The position numbers and the translations under genes are program-made. Below the pieces are notes generated by a model. That model made no database searches. It was not told where the DNA came from and worked only from the letters and a program-made list of their open reading frames with translations. Below, one piece after another: positions 1-12,256 of a stretch of 64,000 bases of DNA (the stretch's first letter is position 1; every line of letters starts with the position of its first letter). The stretch covers positions 22,995,829 to 23,059,828 of the forward strand of contig NC_053418.1 in NCBI RefSeq assembly GCF_016859285.1, read 5' to 3'. This DNA is from Xiphias gladius (Eukaryota > Chordata > Actinopteri > Istiophoriformes > Xiphiidae).

Positions 1-808
1 CGATTAAAGACTTTTTATGAGCCATTTTCAACTCTTGAATTCGGTGTGCCTTAAACACAGAGTTGTACGCTAATATTACTGTGGCTTTGTATAGGTTACT
101 TACCTCCTTCTTGATGACTGTGTGTTGTAGTAGGTGAGTTAGCCGAAATGTCCAGATGCAAATAGCCCTCCATTTTAGTTGTGCAGCGCATTGTAGGACA
201 GTAGCATCGGTTAACAGAATATTAAAAAAATCAAGTTAATTCAGTATGTAACTTAAGAGCATTGAATATACCGAATTTTGTCACTTCTCCAGCTTATCAT
301 ACGGTATAACCGAAACCTGGTCGAATCACTATGTAGTACTGAATCGGAGTGTTTGCCTGTAATGAATCACCGTGTAGTCCAATTGCCAGATGTGTAGTGT
401 TTTGCGTGATGCTCTTTTCTTTAGAAAAAATAATGGATTTTTCTGATAGGAGCTTTCCCAAAGCACAGACAGTATTATTAAACAATGGAGAATTTTTGGA
501 GTTCTAGATGAAGGTACTCCAGAGGTACTTTAGAAAATGAATACTGCAAAATCACTTATATTAAGTGGGAGCATAGTGAAAGGATGGGATTCAGTACCTC
601 AGTCAATGATCATCAAAGACTTTGACACGCTGATCTAGCCATCTACAGTAAACGCAGTGTGTCAGCCGTACTAAAACGTCTGTAACAAAAAGATGGAGGT
701 TTGTAGGTTGGTGTTCATTTGTTCATAGGACTTTGACATGAAAATATTTGGGAACATTTGTTAAGATATTTTTTAAGATAATTCAACAAACTTTCTCCAA
801 CAGTCAAG
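1..808. other. Upstream flank of ctu1, no gene recognised
   Basis: AT-rich sequence with no ORF resembling a known protein. A pyrimidine-rich stretch followed by CAG ends at about 802, only a few bases before the ctu1 ATG. This looks like a 3' splice site, so ctu1 probably has a separate 5' non-coding exon somewhere in this flank. No TATA box or clear promoter could be assigned. Confidence 0.5.
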
Positions 809-1993
809 ATGCCTGTCCTGTGCAGCAGCTGTACTGAGAAACGAGCCGTGCTGAAACGTCCAAAAACAGGTCACTCGTTGTGTAAGGAATGCTTCTTCTG
901 GGCCTTTGAGGAGGAGGTGCATCAGACGATTGTGGCAGCAAAGCTGTTTAAAACTGGGGAAACAGTAGGAATCGCTGCCTCAGGAGGGAAGGACTCTACA
1001 GTGCTCGCACATGTAATGAAGCTCCTAAATGAGCGATACAACTATGGCCTTGAACTTATGCTTCTATCAGTGGATGAGGGAATCACTGGTTACCGAGATG
1101 ACTCGTTGGAGACCGTAAAGAGGAATCAGCAGCAGTATGAGCTGCCACTGAAGATTGTGTCTTATGAGGAGCTGTATGGCTGGACTATGGACGCTATAGT
1201 GAAGCAGGTGGGACTGAAAAATAACTGCACCTTCTGTGGAGTGTTCAGAAGGCAGGCGCTAGACAGAGGAGCCATCATGCTGAAAGTGGACAAGATATGT
1301 ACTGGTAACTTCAGATCCAAATAACATTATTAAAATATAAATTTAAGGTTTTTGCCCTTGAAATGTGATAGCAGCCTTAGTCTTAATATCAAAGAATACA
1401 TATTTTGATAGAATTTGTTTCAATACCTGGATTTTTTTTCTTTTCTTTTTTGTACAGGTCACAATGCTGACGACGTGGCTGAAACGGTTTTGATGAACGT
1501 CTTGCGAGGGGACATAGCTCGTCTGCGTCGCTGCACTGCCATCTCCACAGCCAGCGAGGGCGAAGGAGTCGTGCCGCGCTGCAAGCCCCTCAAATATGCG
1601 TATGAGAAAGAGATTGTTCTGTATGCTTACTTTAAGAAGTTAGACTACTTTTCCACTGAATGTATCTACTCTCCCAATGCTTATCGTGGCTATGCGAGAA
1701 CCTTTTTAAAGGACCTGGAGAGTGTGAGGCCCAGCTCAATCATCGATATCATCCACTCCGGTGAGAACTTGTCTGTGCGGGAGGGGGTGAAGATGCCTGT
1801 GCAGGGGACGTGTAACCGCTGTGGCTACATCTCCAGCCAGGCACTGTGCAAGTCATGTGTGCTGCTGGAGGGGCTGAACCGAGGCCTGCCGAAGCTGGGC
1901 ATAGGCAAACACCACCGTCTACATGACAAGATCCTCTCCCAGCAGCCCCTTACTGAGAAGGAGGAGAGGAAGCTGAAATCAGTGAACTTTTGA
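809..1993 (+). CDS. ctu1: Cytoplasmic tRNA 2-thiolation protein 1 (CTU1/NCS6/ATPBD3)
   Basis: The catalytic subunit of the cytosolic CTU1-CTU2 complex, which 2-thiolates the wobble uridine (U34) of tRNA-Lys, -Glu and -Gln with sulfur supplied through URM1. There are two coding exons, 809-1304 and 1458-1993, joined in phase 1 across a short GT-AG intron, giving 343 residues, close to the family's usual length. The N-terminus has two CxxC pairs (C5/C8, C25/C28) typical of the zinc-binding segment. The PP-loop ATP-pyrophosphatase motif SGGKDSTV is at residues 58-65, CTFCGVFRR starts at C140, and TGHNADD spans the exon junction. A CNRCG...CKSC zinc pair lies near the C-terminus. The ATG at 809 aligns with the family start. 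A polyadenylation signal follows at 2051. No frameshift or missing key residue was seen. Confidence 0.95.
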
Positions 1994-2050
1994 CAGTTAT
2001 CATCACCTGTTTTATTTACTATTAGACTAAAGATATATTTGAAATTTTAG

Positions 2051-2056
2051 AATAAA
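2051..2056 (+). terminator. Polyadenylation signal of ctu1
   Basis: AATAAA lies 58 bases after the ctu1 stop codon, a plausible spacing for a short 3' UTR. A second copy of the motif near 2881 could serve a longer 3' end. Confidence 0.55.
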
Positions 2057-3280
2057 CCACATTTGTTTTATTTTATATGAGGAAAAAGACTAGTCTATGA
2101 AATCAAATATCTTATTTACTTTCAATTATCATTAATTGAATATTTATTGTATTCCTCTTACACCACTGATGCATCTTCACAGCACAGAAGGTCCATTCAC
2201 TGCTGTTTTACAGCTGCTAACCTGGATTACAGAAATACTATGTAGACACAAATTTGTGTTTAATCTTATGGTGCTGTTCAATAATAGCTGAATGGTACAT
2301 GTATCCGGTGGGGGTTTATTTGGCCATCTGTACAGCACACACGGAGATGGGAAAAGGTGGAACATTTTCTGTTTATTCGAAAGTTTTGGTATGGAATTCA
2401 GTATTGTCCCAGCGTGTATTATTCTGTTTTCAGTTTTATTGTTGAGTTATTAAGCTTTGGGAGTCAGCATCATTTCCAAAGACTAAATATTTACACCCAC
2501 CGAACTAGTGTACACCTGCCATAGGTATGTGAGGTGCAGAGACATGGACTTGGAACTTTTTTTTTTTTTTTTTTTTAAAGTGAGATGGTTATGCATAGCT
2601 CTGTTACACTGAAATCTCACACTGACTGCATGTTTTAATGTCTTTAATTTATGCTACGTCATATGTCCCCGTGTACCACCCTCTGGGGAGGATATGATGA
2701 CATTCATGGTCACATCCCAAGGTGTTTTATGAACTGTAGTTTAATAAATGCATTGTCCCACATGTTCAGTGTTGTCTCCTTGTTCCTCCTGTTTTTCCTG
2801 ATTCTGCTGAGGATGTATCAGCAGAGGCTCAGTGTACAGTATAATGCCACATGCTACTATTGTAAATGTGCCACTGTATAATAAACACAAATTTGGCCTA
2901 CCTTGAAAATACGATCGCTGCTGGGGACCTGTAGCAGAATAATCTAGCCACCCCTGTTTGTCACTCTACTAATAGTCACCACATTCAATTTAAATTCGTC
3001 GTTAAGCAGACGGTAAAAATGGTCACTGTCTTCTGCGTATACACATATTCACCGTAGTTCCAGCCTGTGGCCACTAGATGTCGCCCATCACCGAGCCTCA
3101 GTCCGAGCACGCGCTCCGGCGAAGTACACATGCACACATTGCAGCGCGTTCCCGAGAGCTACCCTGACCAACTTCCAGGGGCAGCAGCGGTGAAGTTCTG
3201 GGAGGAAAAATCAGACTTCGTAAACAGTCAACGGGCTCACCAAAAATCAAACTGACACGGGACACAACCAGGCAGCCACT
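2057..3280. other. Intergenic stretch and paxillin promoter/5' UTR
   Basis: From 2057 to about 3050 there is AT-rich sequence with a poly-T tract near 2560 and no recognisable gene. From about 3060 the base composition becomes GC- and CpG-richer and runs straight into the paxillin start codon at 3281. This matches a TATA-less CpG-type promoter plus 5' UTR. An upstream ATG near 3077 opens a reading frame of about 33 codons that closes before the paxillin ATG. Confidence 0.5.
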
Positions 3281-6200
3281 ATGGACGATTTAGGTAAGTT
3301 ATGGAGTCGCTTTTAAAAAGCTCCGTGTTTTCCCTCAGCACTAAGTGAGGAGTGGACAACAGGGTGGAGGAGTTAACGTTACGACGAGATTTTAGGTTGA
3401 AAAGAGCATTTCTGGCCCAGCGTAGTCACATAGGTCTGGAAAAGCTAGATATTTCCTATCAGCGTGTTACAGTACAGTGTGGCTGGGTGAATGTTGGACA
3501 CATTTTACATTTTACCCACCTCGTTCTTTACATATGCATTGTAGTAACTTAGCAGATGGACATCGCTAGCCTTTACCACCTCTCCTTTTAAACTCTCCCC
3601 TCTGTAGTGCGTGAATGTTTTCTGATATTAACGCGGTATCCTGCTCATTTTAAATCACCCTGTTCTGATCAGTATGTGTGCCGGAGGGAGGAGATATTTG
3701 GCTGACATTTTGACATCGAGCTTTAACATTACCTCCTCAACTTTTGCCCCCAGGCTATTCATTCCAGCTTTGAAGTGGTGGAGTCGACAGGCCTCCCCAT
3801 TTAGACTGCTCAGTACAGCACAATGTGAGCTCAGCCCTGGCTTGGCTGGCTCATAATGTATCTCCAGTCTGATGGAGCAGCCTTAATTGCTAATGATACT
3901 TAATTACTGAGCGTACAGTCCACTTTCTTCTCCCTTTTTTCCAATGGAAAGCCTTGATACAGGAGACAAAGGTGTGGTTAGGACAATAGAAAAACTGTAA
4001 ACTGTACGACATGTAAAATACCGTATGTAATTAGACATGTGGGAGCCTTAGTTAAATTCAAAAGGAGAAAAAAAAAATACCCTAAAGAAACCTAACACGG
4101 AATCCTACTTTGTCAAAGGTGCTGACAACACTTTCTCCCTGGTTTAAACAGTAGTAGTAGGTGGTAGGTTCCTGACCTTGTGCTGTTATCCTGTTGATTT
4201 CTTCTCCAGGACAGGTTTTATATATTAGATTGGTGTAGCCATGCCAGTATCTGTCTTTGGCCAGGAATGCATGACCGACCCTGAATAGGTGGAGCTGCCG
4301 GGGATTCAAACCCCTCATGCTGCACAATTGTTTGGTTAAATGATTAATTATTTCACATTAATAATTAGTTACAAGTGTCTTCATATCTTATGGTTACAAG
4401 ACACAGACTACCTTTTGATCAACTACCAGTTGATTTTTTTTATTTTTATTTATTTATTTATTTTTAATTATTGTCACATTTCGTGAGTAGAACATGACCT
4501 CTGACCATGTTTGGTTATCTACCAAATTCGCTGTCAAATTAGATAAACTTATTAGGCTCCAGAAACAATTTTTCCAGTTCTTTGATGGTGTCTGTTTTTT
4601 ATGGTTAGTTTAGTGTTAAAGTTACATTACATTTACATGTGTGTTGTGCTGATTGATGTCAGTCAATTTGGTAAGACTTCTTGTGTTTTCTGTGTCTATT
4701 TTGGAGAATTATCATTCATTAAGACCTATTACTTAACTAATACTAATGCACCTTATGATATCAGCTAATATGTTGATTATATTTGGATTTATCAATGAAT
4801 TGTATAGTTGATAAAATGTCATAAAATAGTGGCAAATGCCCTTCACAAGTTGTAGGAGCTCAGAGTGACATCTTCAAACTACGTGATTTGTATGACCAAC
4901 AGTCCAACACCCAAAGATATTCAATTATCAGTGATAGAAAAAATGGGGAAAACCGCAAATCCTCGCATTGAAGCAGTGATGTCTGGCATTTTTTGAAAAA
5001 AATGTCATAATCAAATTAATCAAAATTGTTACCATTATTTTTTTCTCGACTGACTGATTAATTAACTAATCCTGCCAGCTCTATTATAATATAGTCTTAT
5101 CACCCCTATATCTAATACCATTATTACAAGCAATACCGTATCCTGACTGTGTAATTCCATGCAGTCTGTCAGCTCCATCTATTTTTTTATTTTTTTGTGC
5201 CTCTCTAACCAGTCACCTCTTCGGTTCATTGGCCCTTGACCTTTGGCACTGTACCTTTGAACTTCTAATTTTGTTGTTATAGTTCTCACCAGTTGGTCAT
5301 TTTGCTATATTTACCTTGCTAATTCAGAATAAATCACTTGTTTTGCCTGGCAGGTATCTGTAGGAATTCTCCCATTGTACTGATCTCCCAAAGTAGACAG
5401 GCAGTAAAATGGATTTGTGAATTGTTTAAGTGGAGAGATGATGGGCCACATAATGAGCTTGGCCTGCTGTGAGAATAACTCCAGGGCACATTAGATGCTC
5501 TAGCGACTAGTGAAAGGGCTGATTGTTGGTTGAGAGGAAGCCAGCAGTCTCGCTGAACAGCAGGCTAAAATAGGGGGCGAGGCTGCTGAGGAATGTCGAA
5601 CATCACCCTGTGTCAGGGTCCAAGGCCAGATACTCTCTGGGTCATGACTCACCTCCTACCACTACTCTCAGCTCCGCGCCAACAGACGGAGGGCTGTCAG
5701 TTTCAGTCTTTCTTCCTCAAACACAATTCCCCCTGGTAATTGCAGACACTTAAGAGTTTGTTAAAAAGCTCTTTGAGCTTTCAGTTCTGGTAGCCTGACA
5801 ATTGCACAACCAATCATTTTAAATGGATTTCAACTGCTTTGCTATGAAAATGTAAACATTTTTGTACACATCATGTAGCAAACCCCTCCCACGTCCTCCC
5901 TAAATATGCAAATACAAACCATGTTAAATATTTGTAAATACTTTATGACTGTGGTTTACTGCACTTCCAGTAAAGCCCCAGCTAACAAGCCCCCACAGGT
6001 TCTTGTCCTGAGGATCACTGATGACTGACAGGTCTACATGGAGCTGTTTGGAAACCTAATCATACTCTCTCACGCTCTTTTCATCTTCTTTCAATCTGTG
6101 TATATTGATTTGCCCACATTGGTTACCATTCGAGGAAGGGAATTCCCTCGGCACAGTGTGAGCACTCTTCCAGTCTGTACCTCGTGAGTCAGAGTTTTCT

Positions 6201-9200
6201 AGAGGTTTTCTCCGATCAGTTACAGTCCGGGCCAGGTGGCAGCCAGACCTGGCTTCACTGTCGTTACTAGTGTGGCCAAGTGTGGACAGGTCTTCATCCA
6301 GTATGGCCCTATAACCACATATGACAGTGTCCTGTCCGTTGGCCTGTTCTGCTTTTGTGTTTGATGTTTGTGGGGTAAGAAGTTACCACACAACTCTGTG
6401 AATTCCTCAGGATCGTGTGAGATTCAGGCAGACTGACCTCACTGGGCTGAGGACCCCCTACTCCATGTCTGCAGGTTAACACTGAAAAAAATGCTTTACT
6501 ACAGCCATACACTGTGCTAGAGGGTCTTGACTAAAGGGAGAATAACACTTGAGTACGATAGACTCCTTTTGATCTATAAATTCCATCCATTATTGACCAG
6601 GAAAAGTGGGCAACTGCCCCGGGGGCCTCAGGTTCACTGTGTTGCAGTTTGATTAACTGCATATTTGTTTAGTAATATGCACTATTAAATCACAATATAA
6701 ACTGAAATTCTAATGACCTAAAGGCCCAATCTTTAGGCTCTGTCTTACAAAATCAAGGTTTAGTCCCTTAAATATTTCAGTTGCCACTATACTTACATGG
6801 TACATTTTGTTGAATAATTGTGCATTTAAAGTTTTTTTTTAACCAAACCCAGGATCAGTCACGTTAATCCAGCCCAGATCAAATCAACACTGTCTATTTA
6901 GGTCTGTTTTCAGAATGTGACCAAGAAATTTCAAGTAATCTGTTTAGACTGGCATTGCAGCAACACACACAAAACGAATCAGTACTTTAGCAAATAAAAT
7001 CTAATATTGCATTATTTGATACACTGTTGAGGCTCAGCAAGTAAAACGTTGAAGAGGAAATGAATTAAAGAAAGAATAAGGCAACGTATTTTGCAGTAAC
7101 CTGCCAATGCAATCATGTGGAAAAGAAGAAACACCACAGAGAACAGGTATTGTGTATCACAGCCAGGCCTCAAAACAGTGTGAGCCACTCAGCTCTATTT
7201 TGTAGCCACATAGAGGCACATTTGTATCTACAGGAGGTGGCTTTGTGGGCTGAAACAGCAGCACTTGCTGCACAGTCCTTTTGTAAACACACAACAGTCC
7301 TGTTAGATTTACTGTAACTGTATCAGTTGATCACCTTGTAGAGGAAGGGCATATTCTCCAGGCAGAAGTGAGAGTTGGCTGTTGTAGAAGCAGCATGGTC
7401 TTGAATGTTTACAGCGTTTGCACAGCATACCAAAAGATCTTAGAAGGTCTTCAGTGGTTTCCGTGTCCCAGTGTGTCGGCAGCACAGAGTTAGTGTTACC
7501 AGACTAGCTATCATCACCCCATGAGAGCTGCAAGGTTAGTGCATACCACCCCTAGCCAGTGGGCTCGCCTGCTAGGCTAGAGGGAAGCTCCAGACTGTAA
7601 ATCACTCTTGTTCCCGAGCTACACACCCATCCTGTTCTGGGTCTGGGGAAGAGAGAGCTACATGGCTGACCTCATCGCTTAGGCAACAGACCCTGCCCCA
7701 CATCCTGAGGAAACAAAACTGAGAAAAACAATGAGCAGAGTCAGTGCTGGAGGCCAGCAAACACCGGTAGAAGGGCAGCTGTAGGCCTTCAAACTGTGAT
7801 CCTGCTGCTAGAACAGCATTTTCACTAGTAAATGCTGTGTTACCCCATCGTTGCTTCAGTTACAGCAGCCTTCACTCTTTTCCTCTTGCCATGCTGTTCC
7901 CACACCTTCCTTGTTCCAGGCCTTGTAACTTGGCTCAGAGAACAGTGCTTATTATTATTCTGACATGTCTGGGTAATGTAGTAGGAATCTGAGTCACTGC
8001 TGGATTTTTCTAACATTACCCAAGTTGCGGATACCCGAGGACATGTCTTTAAGCCGGGCAGGAAATCTCACTTCTGTTTTCTAAATAATAAAGCTCTGCT
8101 GTCATACAGTTTGTTTTATACCTACGTTTTAGTAACACTTGGCAATGTCACTAAAATAACTGTCAAGTACTAAAAGCTGGCATTGCCTGCTTGCTCAGAT
8201 TTTTTTGCTGAACCTTTGATCAGGCAGTTTCTGATTTAAACCATAATTTTTCCCATTTTAAAATTTATTAGATCTTAAACAATTAGTCAGTCGACAGAAA
8301 AACAATCTGCTGCTATTTTGATACTTGATTAATAATTTCAGTCACCTTTCAAGCAAAAATAGTGACAAAAAATATGCCAAACATTTTCTTGTTGCAGTTT
8401 CTCAAATGAGAAGACACTTTGTATTTTGAACTGTTAGTCAAAGAAAATGAGCAGCTTTAAGACATCACTTTTGGCTAACTATATCTATCATGAATTTGCT
8501 ATTATTCTATAGGATGTCTTCATGCCTGGAGCATGGCTGGGTGTTTCAGTCAGCGTTTTAGTACAAGAAAGACAAGACAGCCTTTCTTTTTGGGTCTTCC
8601 TCATTCTACCCAATTGCACTCTCTTACGGCACAAAAGACCACTCACTGACATACAGTCCTCACACATACATGGCTATGAATGTGTCCCCAGTGACTGGGT
8701 GTTACATCAGTCTTGATACTTTCCCCTATCATCTGATTTACTGTTCTGTGGTGAAGTGCCTTTATTTTGGTCAAGCGTTCTCTCCAGGGAGGTGTCATCT
8801 TTCGGATATGGGGCTGCTTGGCAGGGTATATTTAGGTATGTTTATTTTGAAGTAATCACCCTAAGATGCTCCTGTCTTTCTGATCGTATACTATTATACT
8901 CATTCAGCCTTTGTCTGTATGGGTCTGTGTCTTATACTGTAGAAGCAGTTTGCCATTTGTGAGCTGTAAGGCCTGGCATTTATTTGAATATTTCTATCTT
9001 GGTCCATCATTAAATCTGTTTGCTGCTGGTCCATTTTCTCTCTCTCGCTCACATTCTCTGTCTCTCTGTCCCTAGTTTCTATCCAGCCTTCCCTGCCTGT
9101 CTTACTGGCATCTCACCCTACACCCCCTCTCCCTGGCCCCTGCCTGTCTTGTTTGATATAAATATCGTGTCGGGTTGGCCTGATGGGGTAGGGTTTCGGT

Positions 9201-12020
9201 TTGGGGCTGTGGCCAGTTCTGCTCTTTTACTCCCTGGCTATAAACAGGTGAGCTGTGGACCCTAGTGGCCCATCACCGTTGCCCACATGTTTATAGAAAA
9301 AGATTAGACAGCCCCGGTTCCTTCCTTGCCTGACTGTCTGCACTGTACTCCATGGTCTGTGGGAAATGGGCAATGAAAACATTGACATCTCCCTTATCCT
9401 GGAATTCAAAGCATGCTGTAGTTAGTGGAATGGGTCCTGTAATTGTCAACACATTATTTTCATTTTCTGGACTGACAGATGGTGTTTTGTATTCAAGCAC
9501 ATTCCTCAACGCCTCTCTACCTAGAGTCCTGTGGTATTGAAGGAATGTGTGTTCTGCTTGAGTAGATTTTATTACAAAGCATCATTTTGATTCCCGAAGC
9601 GGACAGAGGAACGTGTGGAATTCCCCATGCACCTTTGCTCCCATCTGATAAACATTGCAGGATCGTGGCAGGGGCTTGGTTGCGGAGGGGGTGTGCACAG
9701 GCAAGACTGTACATGTACCCGTTGCCACAAGAATGTGTACAGTATCCACATAACTTCAGAGTTGTTTGTTGAACATAATGGAGATTAGTTACCACAGTGT
9801 GACCACAGATGGATCCCATGACAGAGTGAGCTACTGTTAAAGGAAATCTGTATGTTGTTTGACTAAGATTTGATTAATTCATCTTGAATTATTAGTCTCG
9901 GTCATGTCCTTGTTGATCACAACTTTATTCCTCCAGACCTTGCACAATGGACTATTGAGTCAGGATGCTGTTTGAGCAGAATTGGACTTTGTCCGCTGTG
10001 GCTACCCCCTGTCTGGAATGGAAAAGATTAGCCTGTTACTTGGCTTACAGTGCATGTTTGCATTCTTAATGCTTCTAACTCTTGGTGGACCTAACTTGTC
10101 AGAGGCTGGTGAGGGCCTGTTGTCTGTCCTCATGCCAGATTCAATGCTGCCCTCCTCAGGGAAATGAGGGAAACAAGAAATTTTCAGTAGCATCTTCAGT
10201 CTTTATCCTTTTATGATCTGCAGTAATAGATATGCAGATGAGATGCATTTGGTGGTCGCCAAGAATGGTGTGTGTGTAATGCAGGCTGCTTATTCAAAGG
10301 CTAAAAAAGGATGTGAGCTGGAAATTTTGGATTTAGTAATTATACTTTTCTGCTGCTAAATTTAAACAGGTGCCACTGTGTTACAGATCTTTCCTTACTG
10401 CCTGTTTTAGTCTTTCTTTATTCTGGTATAGATATAGCAAAATCCATGCTGGTGTATCACCCACTGCGATTATAGTGCCATCTATGTTAGGGTTGCAGCT
10501 GATAATTTTTTTTGAATATCGATTATTTTCTCTTCTATTTTCATGTGAAAAAAAGTGAAAAATCACAAATTTTCAGTTTCCTAAAGACCAATATGACACC
10601 CTCAGATCATTTGTTTTGTTATTCAAATTTTCAGTTCACTATCACATAAGATAAAGAAAATCAGCAAATCCTCCTGCAGGAACTGGGGAATGTTTGGCGA
10701 TTAGTTGATTACTAAAATAGTTGCTGATTAGTTTTCTGTCCATTGACTAATTAATTAATTGATTGTTTCACCTCTAATCCGTGTCTTCTTTAAATCCGCT
10801 GTTTGTAGGACAGGGACACTGAGAATGAAGGGCTGAAAGTAAAATGTAAACTTTATCAGTTTTCAATGGGACTGATATTTTTTTCTACAAACGAAAACTA
10901 GGTATAGTCACATTAAAAATTCTACTGTAATGGGCTTTAAAACCTACTGTAGCTGTATTTCCCACCAAGGAATGAAAACAGGCTGAATGCATTAGCCATT
11001 ATAAATTGCTTTTAACCAAGAATCTAACTGTGATGGACGTCCCCTGTGGAGATCTGTTCTGGACTTCATGGGTCTGGGCCTTACTCACAGATGTGTAGTA
11101 TCAGCAGGTCGGAGGGGTAATGAGTGCAAAGACACTTTTTATAGAAGGAGTCTCAAAAACTTAAGGCAGTACGGCTGTCCTCTCTGTCAAGGCCACAAAG
11201 GACTTTCTAGGAATACATTACAATAATTAGTAAGTTTTGGGGCATTTTGTAAAAAATTGACAGCTTTGAAGATCTGCTACAAGAGAAATGTGAATCTAAA
11301 TCTAAATCCTACACTGCATTTTAGATGACTCACCTTTGTCCCAAAACCAGTTGTGGTATTTTTCTATATGGAGCCTTTGTTTTATGAGCGTCAAAGTCAA
11401 CTTCAGTAAGACCTTGTTTAACATGTCAGCACCAGGTGCAGATTATTTTGAGCTGGTCATGATATTTCAGCACATTTGCACAGACATGGGCTACTTACTG
11501 AGCTTACTGCTTTAAATAGGCATGTGCTCCCATGTGGTTTATGTCAAATTTCACGACTAAAACATTTACCTTCTGGGAAGGATCTCCCTTTGGACGGAAG
11601 ACTATGATGAAGACTCGTGACTGAATATATTGGAATTTAAAATGTAGAGATGGTTGAGACTCCAGTTCATCTAACACCTAACCTTCAAACTTATCCTAGT
11701 TCTTCTGAGTGAAACATTTTAAACTTTTGTCCCAAGTTATCTGCTTTAGATTTAATGTAATAGTCAGACACATGTGAAGTTACAATCCTATTGGCCATAT
11801 TCATTCTGTAAATGGGAATTTGTGGATAAGAAGTCACTAATGATTTAGATTTACAGTGTTTGCTATTAGATACAGGGACACTAAAGGGACACTGTTGTTG
11901 ACAGAATACTGTCAACCAATTTTGTCCCTCAAACCACTCCCCCTCTCCTCTCAGTAGACTGGCACCATGTTATCGCTACTTGTTGCTCATGCTATCTTCG
12001 TCTGTACTGCTGACTGCTTT

Positions 12021-12064
<44 letters not shown>

Positions 12065-12200
12065 TATCCAGGCTAGAGCATATTAGAGGTACAGCAGTTG
12101 GAAAAAAATAATGTGAGTACAGACACTGGACTTTCTAATGATTTAAAAGTTAAATATTTTTGTGGCAGGATTACTCTGACATGTCTTTTTTGTCTATCAT

Positions 12201-12256
<56 letters not shown>

